Shown: positions 11,669 to 23,511, numbered from the stretch's first letter. The stretch is DNA of 64,000 nt from Pilaira anomala (GCA_025716855.1 JAIXMQ010000003.1:1-64000), one strand, 5' to 3'. Numbers and translations are program-made. The notes: generated by a model from the sequence alone, not told the origin.

Positions 11669-13182
11669 ATGTCAACGCCGTATGGTAAAATACGTTTTTA
11701 AAAAATTAAATAAAGCAACGAATATTTCATAAACTAAAACGTATCCCGATCAGAACAAGAACGATTAAAAAATATTGAACTAAATAAACAATTGATTGAA
11801 CAACTTGGTATTTCTTCATTAACAACCAGGTACGCTTAATTGAATTGTAAATGTTTTTTTTTATTGTTTATGCTAAGTTTAGAACAAGTGAGATACCAAC
11901 TATTTCAACAACTGTCGTTGTAAAAAAAAAGAAATACACTGGTAAAAAATAAAAATAAAAAATTAAAAAATCAATAGGCGACATGAATTAAATCAATTGT
12001 GGTTTACATAGCCAAACCTAAAAAGGCACCCGTTGTACCTACACGAAGAAAATCTTCAAGACTGAGAGGAGAAAAACCATTGGCGATTGAAATAGATAAG
12101 GAGAATAATATTGAGCTATTAGGTGAAGAAGTAAAGGTAATATAGAGACAAAAGAGGAGTTTTTTTTAAATAAAAGGGATAAAGAGCATTACACAGTAGG
12201 CCATATACACACACAAAAAAAAGAGGGAGCGTTAACATAGGACAGGATGATCCTCGTTTACAAGAATTAATAGATGAAGGTAGATTATTGACAGCAGAAG
12301 AATATTTTAGTAAAGAAATAAAGGATAAAGCAATTATTGTTACTGGACATTTTAATGGCTGGGTGAATCCAGATGTAATGAAGAGACACGGGATTGAATC
12401 GTCTGCTACTGAAGCCTGGGAAAAGAATGGTGGTGGTACTTATTCATATTTGGATCCTACAGGAAGTGGAAATAAAAGAAAGAAAGGATCTATTTCGAAT
12501 GCAAAGGTAAAACTCTTTTTCTTTTTTGTATTTATATACAATAGATGTATAAATAAACAAATTGCTTTTTTTAGATTGACGCCTTAAAAATGTTTAAGAA
12601 AAATCCAAACCAATACTTTTATAGACATAACGAACCTGGTGAAGAACAATGGGTTCATGACTGGTCTACAGAGGAAAAAGAATTGTTCTTAAGGGTATAT
12701 ATTTATATAAAATGTACTAAAATCGTGATCGAACTCCGTGGCTGATATTTTAATAGGTTGCAAAAGATCATGGCTGTGGTGATAAGGTAAGAAAAAGAAA
12801 GAAAAAAAAAGTGAGTGACTAATTTATAAAAATATTTATTACTTAGTGGGGCTTGTTTGCTAGTTATATACCTCACCGGTAAGTTTTACATAGATTCATC
12901 ATAGTTGTATTATGAACTAAAGTTACATACATGTCTAGATTTGGATATCAATGCAGTAGTAAGTTTAGATAATAAACGCCCACCTTTTACTTCTATTTGC
13001 TTAAACTATCATTAGGTTTTTATAGACATGAAATTATTAAAAATGGACTTGTATTCGATCCCAACTTTGAGGTAAAGCAAAAAATAAAAACGAAATACAT
13101 TGGTTGTTCATTATCTTTTTCTGTATAGTTTACTCCTTCAGGCGAGCCTGTATATGCTGGATCTCATCGTTCGCGTCGCTAA
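11669..13182 (+). CDS. Intron-dense SANT/Myb-domain nuclear protein with Cmr1-like N-terminal motif
   Basis: I assembled about ten exons into a 281-residue protein. Exon 1 is 16 nt (11669-11684); joining it to 11754 gives MSTPYEQERLKNIELNKQLI, followed later by PTRRKSSRLRGEKP. This pair (YExxRxxNIxxN... and RRxSxRLRG) resembles the N terminus of the DNA-damage-binding protein Cmr1/WDR76, but no WD repeats follow. The C-terminal half has FYRHNEPGEEQWVHDWSTEE, KELFLRVAKDHGCGDKWGLF, ASYIPHRFGYQCSSFYRHEI and ends GEPVYAGSHRSRR. The tryptophans in DWSTEEK and DKWGLF fit a SANT/Myb repeat, so DNA or histone binding in the nucleus is likely. The SANT region is split over exons of about 30, 32 and 20 nt. 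Exact function unknown; the exon model is good but made by eye. Confidence 0.75.
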
Positions 13183-13997
13183 AATGTACAAAGGAGGCTC
13201 ATACATTTCTTCATTTCCCTTTTCTCCTATATTTAGTCTGATGCACGGATGCCTTAACCCTGAATATATATAAAATAAACATTCATCCGATAAATTATAA
13301 TAGTAATAGAACACAAGAGCTATCTTTTAGGAGATATTCGAAACAATAAGCTTTCGACTCCTTGCACGCATTGACACCATGTTCAAGATATATTTTGTTA
13401 ATTTATTAAAAAAGGGGGGACTCACTACTGAACCGAGGAGATTCTCTCATTGCTTCTAATTTAATCTCGGAATGTTATGTAATGTCAATAAAGTTAAGCT
13501 GGTTACAAAACACCTTTTTTTTTTTTATGTATGTATACTCAAACTCAAACCTTTTTTATTTTATTTATTTTGCTAATAAGAAAAAAAAAGAGTCATCTCC
13601 TTTTTATCTTAACGTGGAGGAACAGACCTAAATGAGGGCTACTAGCTCAATGATTTAACATGCTAATCATTATCTTGGGCTGTAGTTGCTCTCCTAGAAT
13701 ATTCAACATAGAGCCAAAACCAGGTACACACATATATTTTACGATGCAAATACATAGCTGAGAAAAATGATCTGACATAACTCCCTTTTTTACGTTATGG
13801 GTTGACAGCTGCAGCTTGTATTTTAGGCTGATCTCAAACACTCAAGGAGGGGTAACAACAGTAATAGCTAAAGGGGAAAATAGTTATATGTTATATATAA
13901 TGCGATGTTTTTTTTCTCCATTTTTTATTTTTTGTTTTGATATTGTGTTACCTTTCTTTTAAATTCTAGTTACCTGTCAGAAAAAAAATATAAAAAA
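13183..13997. other. Intergenic region between two Myb-type genes
   Basis: AT-rich with no credible gene. A 64-codon minus-strand ORF (13647-13841) has no recognisable features. It presumably holds the 3' UTR of the SANT gene and the promoter of the next gene. Confidence 0.6.
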
Positions 13998-14546
13998 ATG
14001 GATATTCAAAGTTTATTATGCAATACAACTACAAAGTCAGCAACACATGATGCATGCCATCAACGACAATCTTCTTGGTCTTCTTATTCTTCTTCACCCG
14101 ATAGTCCAATGAGTTTATCCAGCCACGTTTCAACATTCTATTCCGTTCCTTCTTCTCCAGAAATCGATTCAACATTACCAGTATCCTCTGTTCGAAGTAA
14201 TCGTACCCCGAACCAAACTCGTACTCCTTGGACTGTAGAAGAAGATCGATTATTACAACAAGGTTATTCGCAAGGCTTGTCCTGGGCAATGATCTCCGCC
14301 GTTTATTTACCTCATCGATCAAGAGGTTGTTGTTGGGGAAGATTCAAGACGTTACAATCAAAAAATTTGGAACAAAAAGAATGGTCTGAAGAAGAAGATA
14401 GACTTTTAGTGCTTGCCATCAAAAAGAACTCTAAATTATTCAAACAAGCATGGAAGTCTGTTGCTCAAGATGTTGATAGTAGAAGCTGGAAAGAGTGTGA
14501 ACAAAGATCTAATTTCAAGTCATCTATCAGTAAAAAGAAGTTTTAA
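13998..14546 (+). CDS. Intronless Myb-like DNA-binding protein
   Basis: 182 residues without introns. Residues 1-70 are serine/proline rich and disordered in character (SSWSSYSSSPDSPMSLSS). Two Myb/SANT-like repeats follow: one from about residue 75 (TPWTVEEDRLLQQGYSQGLS ... RSRGCCWGRFKTL) and a second from about 128 (EWSEEEDRLLVLAIKKN ... WKSVAQDVDSRSWKECEQR). The W-x3-EED start and a later W in each repeat match R2R3-type Myb repeats. The protein ends with a basic tail (SKKKF). Likely a nuclear transcription factor; target unknown. Start codon follows an A-rich leader. Lack of introns contrasts with its neighbours. Confidence 0.8.
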   Translation: MDIQSLLCNTTTKSATHDACHQRQSSWSSYSSSPDSPMSLSSHVSTFYSVPSSPEIDSTLPVSSVRSNRTPNQTRTPWTVEEDRLLQQGYSQGLSWAMISAVYLPHRSRGCCWGRFKTLQSKNLEQKEWSEEEDRLLVLAIKKNSKLFKQAWKSVAQDVDSRSWKECEQRSNFKSSISKKKF

Positions 14547-14778
14547 ATTTCGATTTTTTTTAAAAAAAAAAAGCTCCTGCTCTACCTTTCCTCCTTTTTG
14601 TTTTTCTGGGTGAAAAATATTATCCGTTCCTGATTTACACCCTTGATTCATACACACTTTATATGCCATTCGTTTTATACACTCTTTCACATACATACAC
14701 ACACACATATCGAAAACATCTCAATTCCTTCTTTTGTGTTCACTAACTTTTATATGCTTATGCTCTCAAACTTTTATA

Positions 14779-14890
<112 letters not shown>

Positions 14891-16404
14891 ATACTACACT
14901 ACTACTACTCTTTTATTGGGGCTTTCATATTTTGACATTACTTGTAATTATCAAAATAAAAAATAAATCAGTTACCCCTACTAAAAGTTCTCTTTTTTAT
15001 TTATTTTTTTCCATTTTTCTTAATAAATTTATTTCTGACTTTCACTTTTTCCGTCATTTACCAAATATTTGGAATTCAACGCATGAGAACCTTTACTTCT
15101 AATCATTTTAACATATATAAAAATGCAGTTTAGGATAATCATAGAAGCATTTAGATTATGGTCTGCTCTTTTTACAAAAAGTAGCTCAACTATATGTTGT
15201 CATAAAAAAAAATTAATTATTTCAAAAAAAAAGTGGCGTTTGTTTATAAGGAAAAAAAAATCTCGTTTTTAAAATAAATATATACATTATAACGTATCAT
15301 ATTCTATTTTAAAAAATAAGGAATATAAGAAAAAAGTCCTTTTCAGAGTACGAGAAGTAAATTTTAAAAATGAATAATTTAATAAAATATTTATAATGAG
15401 CATCAATTTTTTCCTTAAAGGAGAGAGGGGATGAGTAAAAAAAAAAAAATTATATGAAGGAGTAAATGTAATAACTAAAGAATAAATAAAAAAAAATGAA
15501 TTAGTGAGGATAATACTCTACCAAACTATAAGCTTTTAATAAAAACAAGTTGACTTATTTGTATACATTACTGTCATCATTATGTTGTATTCTACTATGA
15601 TCTAAAATATATATTAATGCAACTCACTTTTTTTTTCTGGAAATGAAACTTTTATTTGTTATGCAGCATTTTGTTAAATCAGGCGTGTGGGGGGTCTTTT
15701 TTTTTATCGTATTTACTTATTCAATATCATCTCCTTGTTTTTTATGTATACTAAAAAGAAAAAGTACCGCCTTTATCAATAATTATAGACTTGAATGACG
15801 CATGCTTATCATTTCTGCTGTTATAAATTAGAATTCTCAAACTAAACTTCAACACGTTTAGTTAAAAAATGTGCTTTTTTTTTTTTTTTTTGGTGATCTG
15901 CATTATTAATAAAAACAACCAAATATCTCTTATTAGTCAACTTAATCAAGAAGCTTTTTCTATCATGGGACTTGAACTTTCTCCTTTATATATTATCACA
16001 TTTCAATATATCCTTCTACAGCTTGACAAGAAAGCTTTTTTTATACAACTGTAGGCGCATTATTAACTTGCACGCGATCATAAGAGGGTGAATTGATCTC
16101 TCCTACATATAAACAATAATTGTCCCCTCGGGTCAGAGATTCAATCTGTTAGGATTTAAATAGAACGCTCTAAACTGATACAAAATTGTTTATATCTAAG
16201 TCAATCTCAATCGAAAAAGTTTTTGACAGGTAATAACATAGAAATAAAAAAATAGATTAGATCATTTCAAAAAATTTTGATTTGTAGAAACTTTTTTTCC
16301 TTGATGTAATTAAAAAAGCTTACATCATCTACTTGTACTTTATAAATTAATAAAAGATGCCTTCATAAAAGTAAGATATCAAACAAATCAAAAATATAAA
16401 AAGA

Positions 16405-16408
<4 letters not shown>

Positions 16409-16459
<51 letters not shown>
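16409..16459. repeat. 51-base poly-T homopolymer
   Basis: Uninterrupted T from 16409 to 16459, the longest homopolymer in the window. It could be the poly(A) end of an old minus-strand retroposed sequence, though nothing recognisable adjoins it, or pure slippage. Exact length in an assembly is uncertain. Confidence 0.9.
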
Positions 16460-16462
<3 letters not shown>

Positions 16463-17129
16463 CTTTGCAATGAAAATATCATTATTATATAGAAGCTTCT
16501 GTCTTTTTGTCTCTTTTTATTACATAAGTGAGAGGAAGGAGACTGAGTTATGTTAGTATACTTCCCCCTCCTTTTAATGATAGACAGAATATAAAAAAAA
16601 TGAAATCATAACTATCATAGATTTTTTTTTAATGCATGCACGCCATTGCTTTCATTGGAAATCAAAATAATTTCCAATTTAGGCTGTATACGTGGAAAAA
16701 AATGGATTACTTTAACGCAAGTCTGAACGCTTCTTTTTTTTCTTTTCTAAAATAAAAAAAAGGGAGAGGACTAAATAAGGAGGAGGGGAGGATATGTAGT
16801 TGTCTAAAAGTGCATTGTATATCCGTGAATATTTTTTAAATATCGACTTCAAATAAATTATTTACTACGCAAATAACAAAAGGCACAAATGTTATATCTG
16901 CGCATTTTTGACAGTTAGACTAAAAAGAGAAGGTAATACAAAACCTGTTTTTTTTACAATAAAAATACTTAGAAATTCTCTTTTTGTGATTAAAATATTT
17001 CATTTCGTCATCTTTTTTTCTTAATGAAGCTTTCTTTCTTAAAAAATACTTTTTAGTCTACACACTCAGATTTTTTTGAGCACTTTTTAAAGACCAAAAA
17101 AAAAAAAATAATAAAATAAAATTTGGACT

Positions 17130-17512
17130 TATACAGTCGTGATGGGTTCAATTGGTGGGGGTTTTTTTATATTGCAAATAGCAGTTTGGTAAAAACCAAA
17201 TAGCAGATTTTCATGGCCAAATGGCGCCTGCTGTTTTATTTTGTCCAAGATTGGCCCAAGCCTTTAATTGCGCCCCTGAAAATAATTTTGTATTCAACGC
17301 TCTATAAAATGCTCTTCGTAAGTATTTAAATAAAGATTCATTTAGGGCGTTACAAAGCAGCATGTATAGCCCTCAAACAGAATAAAATAACAAGCGTCAT
17401 TTGGCCATAAAAATCCGCTATTTGGTTTTTACCAAACTGCCAATTGGGATTTGAGAATCTGCCATTTGGAATAAAAAAAAAATCCGTCAACTGAACCCAT
17501 CACGACTGTATA
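17130..17512. mobile_element. MITE: non-autonomous TA-target DNA transposon with long terminal inverted repeats
   Basis: The left end reads TATACAGTCGTGATGGGTTC and the right end is its reverse complement (17493-17512), so termini match exactly for 21 bp and imperfectly for about 120-145 bp. Inside each arm lies TTTGGTAAAAACCAAA, itself a small hairpin, plus related copies of ATGGCCAAATG and CCAAATAGC. The outer TA on both sides fits a duplicated TA target, as for the Tc1/mariner/pogo superfamily. No ORF is present, so it must rely on a transposase elsewhere. Total 383 bp. Structure is directly visible; superfamily is inferred from the TA duplication. Confidence 0.85.
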
Positions 17513-18270
17513 GACAGATACATTTTTATTGATTTTTTAAAAATATTTATTTTTTATTTATTTATTTATTTTTGCATAAAAAATTACTCTCCCTACAGCA
17601 TGTACGCCCTCCCATATTCTACCAGTTCGTCTGCCAACACACCCGCGTATGTACCTCCATCAGCAAATATCGGTTGGCAAAAATACTTCCTCACATACTA
17701 GAATATACAGGCTCAGCACACAAAGTTACTTATGATCCAGAACAAATAATAAACCTTGATTTACTTCTATAAAAAAAATAATTGAAAGAGTTCTGATATG
17801 CGTTTCTATGTATTATAAAAATATACCTCACAAACTTGTAACTAAAGTAAAAAAATAAATCTAAAATAAAATTGTCACTAATCACAGAAGCACTTAAAAA
17901 CGAATCTACTTACTCTAATGTAGAAATAAATGTTTTTTCTTGAGTGAATATGAGAGATTAACACAGGAAGTTTATTAAGCATCATTAAAAGTAAAATACT
18001 TCTGGTATATCAAGCTTAACCAGCATTTATTCTTATAGAGGCGCATAATGTTCCTAATAATTGACGCTTACAAAAAGATTAACATTTAAGTTACTTTTAA
18101 CAATAGTCAAAATGGAAGGTCACTATCTAAATAAATTCAATTGCCAGGACAAATTCACTTTTTTTTTTAAAAAAAAAAAAGTAAAAAAGAAAGACAGAAA
18201 AAAGAAAAGAAAAATCATAAGTTGGTGGCACTTCAAAAAAAACACAATGATATTACTTTAAAAACATTTG

Positions 18271-18942
18271 ATGTATACATACTACTGCTTTGAAATGAAG
18301 AATGTTAATGGTGCAAAGCAGATGTCTGTTTCTGCCTTTGAGCTCGTTCCAAAAGCTGAAATCAAATTACTTGAAAGTATATTAACGAGAATTTTATTTT
18401 AACTCATATTTATACAATGTTGCTTTGTGATACAAACCTTTAGGAAGTTAAAAAAATTGTTTGTTTTTCTGAGAAAAAAAAGGGGGGGGGGAAGACTTAA
18501 AATATGATGAGACTTCTTCTGATCTTTATTTATCAGTTAAAAAAAACAAGAGAGTGGACAAAGTAACTGCTGGAGCTAAACTACCTTTTATACCAAGATT
18601 TATTTATTTTATGAAAAGTAATCTCTTGCAAGAAACAGGTAAATATCACATTGATCTTTTTCTTGGGTGTATAGAAATAACATGTTGCTAAAATAATTTA
18701 ATAGTTCCTTTGGAAAAGCCAAAGTATTATAACTGGATGCATATCTAATAATTCCATGATGTGATTTATGTATTATAGCTAATTAGATAATTACGGTAGC
18801 AGACAAACTTGCTGTATTGGGAATATAGAAGGCTGTCATAGCATGTGTTTATTTTATAAGGATAATACCTATGCTCATTTACAAAGATTTCCTAAATATA
18901 TCAGATTTATTTTTAACTATAAGAACCTATATATTTTTTAAT
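18271..18942 (+). pseudogene. Fragments of a decayed, unrecognised multi-exon gene
   Basis: Three coding-like pieces lie in order. 18271 onward reads CFEMKNVNGAKQMSVSAFEL. Around 18496-18638 reads EDLKYDETSSDLYLSVKKNK and then AGAKLPFIPRFIYFMKSN, ending in a GT donor. After a plausible AG acceptor it continues VPLEKPKYYNWMHI and stops at 18748. A further 51-codon cysteine-rich stretch (RQTCCIGNIEGCHSMCLF) runs from about 18786 to 18942. Composition is unlike the surrounding AT-rich noise, but no start or complete frame can be built. I do not recognise the family. Confidence 0.3.
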
Positions 18943-19355
18943 GAAGCAGATTTATCAATTTTTTTCTCATTACAATAATAATTTTTGTAAGGTAAGTATG
19001 TTAATAATAAACTTCGAGCTTATTGATCTTTTTTATTAATATGAAAAGAGGTTGTATTATACTAAAATAAAGAGTGGAAAAGATTCTGGGTCTTTGACAG
19101 TCTCTAGATTAGAAATAATATATATGCTACACATTGAGAGTTTTGTAATACCGGGATATTAGCCAAGCAAAAGATGGTGGAGCCACCCCATTAAATAGTA
19201 TAATCAATGATAAAAGACATATTGGTGTACAGAATTTAAACGTTATAAATAACAACACCTTAATCTCATTATTTCAGTTTACTTGTTTTTTTTTCTATCT
19301 TGATACTACATATTATTTTTTATACCACTGTTATCGTCACTACAACTAAATAAAG

Positions 19356-20130
19356 ATGCCTAGTCATAAAGAAAGACTTAATAACTTGGCCTACAACCGT
19401 GATAAAAAAAAATAGAGAAGGCCAACCGCTTAAGAGCTGATGATATTGCTGCCCTTACCCCTACAGAGGAGCAACCAGAAGAGCAACTAGAAGAAAGTGA
19501 ACTTTACTTGCATTATTTTCGAAATTTGTTTTTCTAATAATTTAAACTGTCATTAGATCGTTGCAAGCGTTGCGGTCAGACTAGTCATAAGGACGGCAGA
19601 AGTCTCCTTTTCCGAATGAATAAGAGCTATGATCCTCAACGCGCAGGTAATTTTTTTTTAATATATACAAAATATAAACATCCAATATACTGAAACTATC
19701 TAATAAAAAGATGCGATTCTTGCAAGAAAGAGAAAAAGATAGATCAACTATTCTTCCAAGAGAAGAAAAATATATCTTTTTAATAAGAAGAATACCTGAA
19801 CTTGTTGATGATTACTGTGTAGTTGCAATCAAGCCCCCAGTTGTTCGCTTCTTACTATATACAACATTGCTTGTCAGCAAACATATCTTTGCAACCCATA
19901 ATATTTAACCAAGATTTTTTCTACACTTGTATACAAAAAAGGTAATTGGGAAAAAATATAACAAACACCAACCAGCGTCTTCCTCGAGCAGACATTAACG
20001 CAGTTTTTGAAGAATATGATCGTCAGTTTTTCGATAGTCGTGTCACAATGGAATCTGGTGTCATACTGTTTTCACGCCAATGCACTTGCCTCTCTCGCTA
20101 ATATATCGGTTCTTCATGTTTCTGAAAATG
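19356..20130 (+). pseudogene. Relic of a zinc-knuckle-containing, transposon-like gene
   Basis: Begins MPSHKERLNNLAYNRDKKK, then a one-base shift in a 9-A run (about 19404-19412) is needed to continue into KANRLRADDIAALTPTEEQP. A GT-AG intron leads to RCKRCGQTSHKDGRSLLF, a zinc-knuckle-like C-x2-C-x4-H whose expected last cysteine is absent (F). Further frame breaks follow before RIPELVDDYCVVAIKPPVVR and LPRADINAVFEEYDRQFFDS, then decay. The order (coiled N-terminus, zinc knuckle, long unknown region) resembles repeated transposon-linked proteins I associate with Mucoromycota, but that link is from memory. Several independent lesions argue for a pseudogene rather than one sequencing error. 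Confidence 0.45.
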
Positions 20131-22080
20131 ACACGTAAATTTTTAAGAAATCTATTGAAAGAAGTTTTTATAAGTATAATGTGATGCAATGTAAATATAG
20201 ATGTAGTTGCTAATAACTTTTCTTCTTGATGGATTTTATAGAATTTAACTGCACCGTATATCAATTCATTCAGTCATCTCGTCTTTAATAATTCAATTAA
20301 TTTAAGGACTGGTTTAGCATGGCCTGAAACAGTAGAAAATTCAGCCAGGCAATTTAAATCTAGCAAACATTATTATCGCTGATTGTAGAATTACAAACAT
20401 ACCCATTGCTCTGACCTCAGTATCTGCAACACATGCATCAAATATTACAATATTTCGAGGCATACAATAACAAGTTGACATAATAACATACACTAGGAAT
20501 ATCTGACATTTAAACATCCAACTTACTCTTTTTTGTAACAAAAATCTTTAGATGTGTACAGTAAAACCGCATACGTTATTCTTGTTCATCTGGTTTCAAT
20601 TTGTATTTGATTAAAATGATGAATAGGATAGATAACACCTCAAAGCATGATAATAAAATAAAAAAGCTTATATTTGGTCATCTTATTTTACTGTATAAAA
20701 GATGCAATATAAAAAAAAAAGGCGGGGGGGGGGACGGCGGCAATGATATAATATTTGACAGTTGAGTAGAATATTTCTCCCTTAAAAATAATATATCTTA
20801 TCTATAATTTGGCGTATATATATATATATAATAGGATCGGGTAAACCTATTATAGACGATTTCGTATATATTTAAATCATCAGACTCTTTCTTTTTCCAG
20901 GTACCTGTTTTTTTAAAAAAAAATCATTTATACAGTTTACCAAAAGGAAAACTAAATACATCATTAACAATTTGCTAACGATCTAGGCTCAGCAAATGAA
21001 AAACTACGTAATAAATCAATCATTTTTTCAACTGGATAAAATAGATTTTCTTATTGATGTAGTACCAATTCGATCGAAATGGGAATACGAGTGATATATG
21101 GTTTCACCAGATATTTACATGTTAATGCTTCTGGTTTTACCCCAGACTACTATATTACACATATATATCCAAGGCTTTAAATCAATCATTTGAGAGAGAA
21201 ATAAGTACATTTACGCAATATTTACTTTGTAATACTATAAGCACTAGAAAAGCGTCATTTTTATTTTATTTGTATTATCATCAGAATTAACTTTTTTATT
21301 TAAATTTCAAATGAAACTTACTTTTATATAAGGGATTTTTTTCAAATACAGATTTTTTTTGATATATGCTCTATTTGTCAGTTAAAAAAAAAACTTGTAC
21401 AGCAGTCTGAATTAAATAATGGGAGTATATCACTATAATTTGTAAACCTCATTATAAACTTTTTACAATTATTTGGAACTGCATATTTACACACACATGT
21501 TTTCCGTGCTTCCGGAAAGAGAGATAGGTCAATTTTAAAGTCCTCTCTTTTTTAAGCGATCCTCATTTCACTCTTCTTTTCTTCTCTCATCATCAGCTGA
21601 TGGAACGTCATCAGGTTCCAATAGCATTTTGTTTATGTTACTAATAAAGATTGTCATTTTTATTTTATTTTTTATTTTCAATTGGAAAGTGATTAATGGT
21701 ATATATAAATTACTCTGTTAAAAAAGAGTAAAGGAAATATTTATAGATGTATATATATATATAGTTTGAAGGGATTACGAAAAAGGGTACAAAAAAGAGG
21801 AAATTCTATATATAAAGCAACAAAGTGATTGAGTGAGTGTGAGTGAGCAAAAAAAGAGAAAATCATAATAAATGGAAAAAAGAAAATATATCTACATACA
21901 TGTTTTTTTTAGAAAAAAAAAAGAAAAGATAAGGGGGAGGGGGGGAGTGGTGAATCATAGTTTCTTATACACGCATATTATAATCAGTGATATTACATAT
22001 AAAAAAAAAGAGAGAGAGATAAATGAGCGTGTTTTTGTTGTGATGTGTGTGTGTGTGTGTGTGTGGGAGAAGCATTTTTT

Positions 22081-22635
22081 TTAAGATGCGATATTATGTG
22101 TTGTACGTGTGATATGATAGGGAGGACAGATATTGGTTGCTTTATCTTCGCATGAACACGATGTTGAGAAAACGGATACATCCGATAGAGAAGAGGAAAA
22201 AGAAGAAGAAGAAGTAGATAAAGATTGCATTAGAAAAAAGGGTGGTCGATTATGATTATTCACGTTTGATAAGGAAGAAGATAGGTGTTTATCTATTGTT
22301 TTTTGTTGTTGTTGTTGTTGTTTTCTTGCATTGGTAGTAGAAGTAGAAGTACTGCTTGAATAGGATAAGGAAGGTCGTCGATGGTAAGACATTTGGTAAG
22401 TGAATAAAGGTTTACCAGATGATCTAACTGAAGGTGATTGCATTGTAGTATTGTTTGACAACTTGTAAGAAGCATAAGATTTTGATGCTTCATTTGATTG
22501 ACATGAAATAGAGCAGAACGCCATATTCTTTATTATAATAAAAGTTAACTATTGTAAGCAGAAATATATATAAATAGATTGTCTTACATCGTCCGCAAGT
22601 CGTTTTTCACAGTACAAGCAAAGATTCAGTTCCAT
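22081..22635 (-). CDS. Ecl1-like small zinc-binding lifespan/stress regulator
   Basis: Two exons (22635-22588 and 22527-22081) give about 164 residues. The N terminus MELNLCLYCEKRLADD joins across a 60-bp intron to NMAFCSISCQSNEASKS, forming C-x2-C ... C-x3-C, the signature of the fungal Ecl1 family (life-span regulatory factor), small nuclear proteins that extend chronological lifespan and respond to sulfur or zinc starvation in fission yeast. The rest is serine-rich and disordered, with a polyQ run and, near the end, STSCSCED. The intron was needed to unite the two cysteine pairs, which supports the model. A (GA)n tract (CT on the sense strand) lies just upstream. Family call rests on the cysteine spacing alone, so moderate. 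Confidence 0.7.
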
Positions 22636-22668
22636 GTGAGTGACGAATTTGTTATAATATTCGAAATC

Positions 22669-22736
<68 letters not shown>

Positions 22737-23511
22737 AAAAAGTTAGAAGAAAGAAAGAGATAGAAACAGAAAAAAAGAGATGGAATGAGAAGATGTGTAG
22801 AGAGAAAGGGTGAGAATATAATATCCTAACTTTATTTGATATGATTATATTATGTGTGTGTGCGCGTGTGTACAACGAATGACCGGATTTCCCACTCTTT
22901 TTTCGGGACTTGGATTTAAAATACATACATCAAAACTTTAGTGTCCATGATTCCGGTACCTTTTTTTTTTTTTTTTATGTGTGTAAAGAGATAATCTATC
23001 CTTGAAACAATATTACTATTTATGTCAATTTTCTATGTTACCTCAAGTTGTAAAAACAACAACAAAAAAAGAGCGGGAAATTTTATTTTAACAATGAAAT
23101 ATTAAACAATGAATTCTTTACATTTAGAATATGATAATATGCAGGATAGAGTAAAAATACTAAACTAGTGTAAGTGTACATAGCAACAGTATAATTCTTT
23201 TGACAGGAATAAGTCTCTTTAACAATATTCTATAATCAAAGAAAGAGTTATCTGTTATTCAAATATGATAAACTCAGTAGATTAATTATGTAGAAAACTG
23301 CAAATCATGACATAAAAGGGAATAACGTACCATTTGGCAGAACTAATGAAATATCTAGAACAAGAATTAATATATCCGTCTATATAATCATCTTGGTCAG
23401 TTCCCCAATCGACACATTAGTAACATAAACCCCCTGATGAACGATTACACAGCGAGAATAAAAAATTTGACAGGCTCTATTTATAAATGTACCAACTAAA
23501 TTTATTTACTC
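22636..23511. other. Intergenic region with (GA)n microsatellite
   Basis: Holds the promoter of the Ecl1-like gene and the 3' side of the AAGAB gene. A (GA)n array spans about 22672-22731, only about 37 bp upstream of the Ecl1-like ATG. No further gene is supported. Confidence 0.65.
22672..22731. repeat. (GA)n microsatellite in 5' leader of Ecl1-like gene
   Basis: About 30 GA units on the plus strand, so a TC tract on the sense strand of the minus-strand gene that starts at 22635. Confidence 0.92.

Larger units (their letters stand above)
17513..22080. other. Gene-poor region with decayed gene fragments
   Basis: No intact gene found. Protein-like stretches separated by stops and frameshifts occur at 18271-18942 and 19356-20130 (listed separately). 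Other contents are a G-rich patch (20723-20738), AT-repeat tracts (around 20815 and 21750), and a TG microsatellite (22043-22065) just before the end of the Ecl1-like gene. It lies next to the MITE and reads as a transposon and relic graveyard. Confidence 0.55.

Noticed and set aside
17572..17772. 66-codon ORF after the MITE
   Set aside because: No recognisable domain; an acceptor-like CCCTACAG precedes it but no upstream exon could be found.
21568..21657. 29-residue minus-strand ORF ending in an acidic stretch (EPDDVPSADDERRKEE)
   Set aside because: Too short and isolated to support; may be a relic C-terminal exon.
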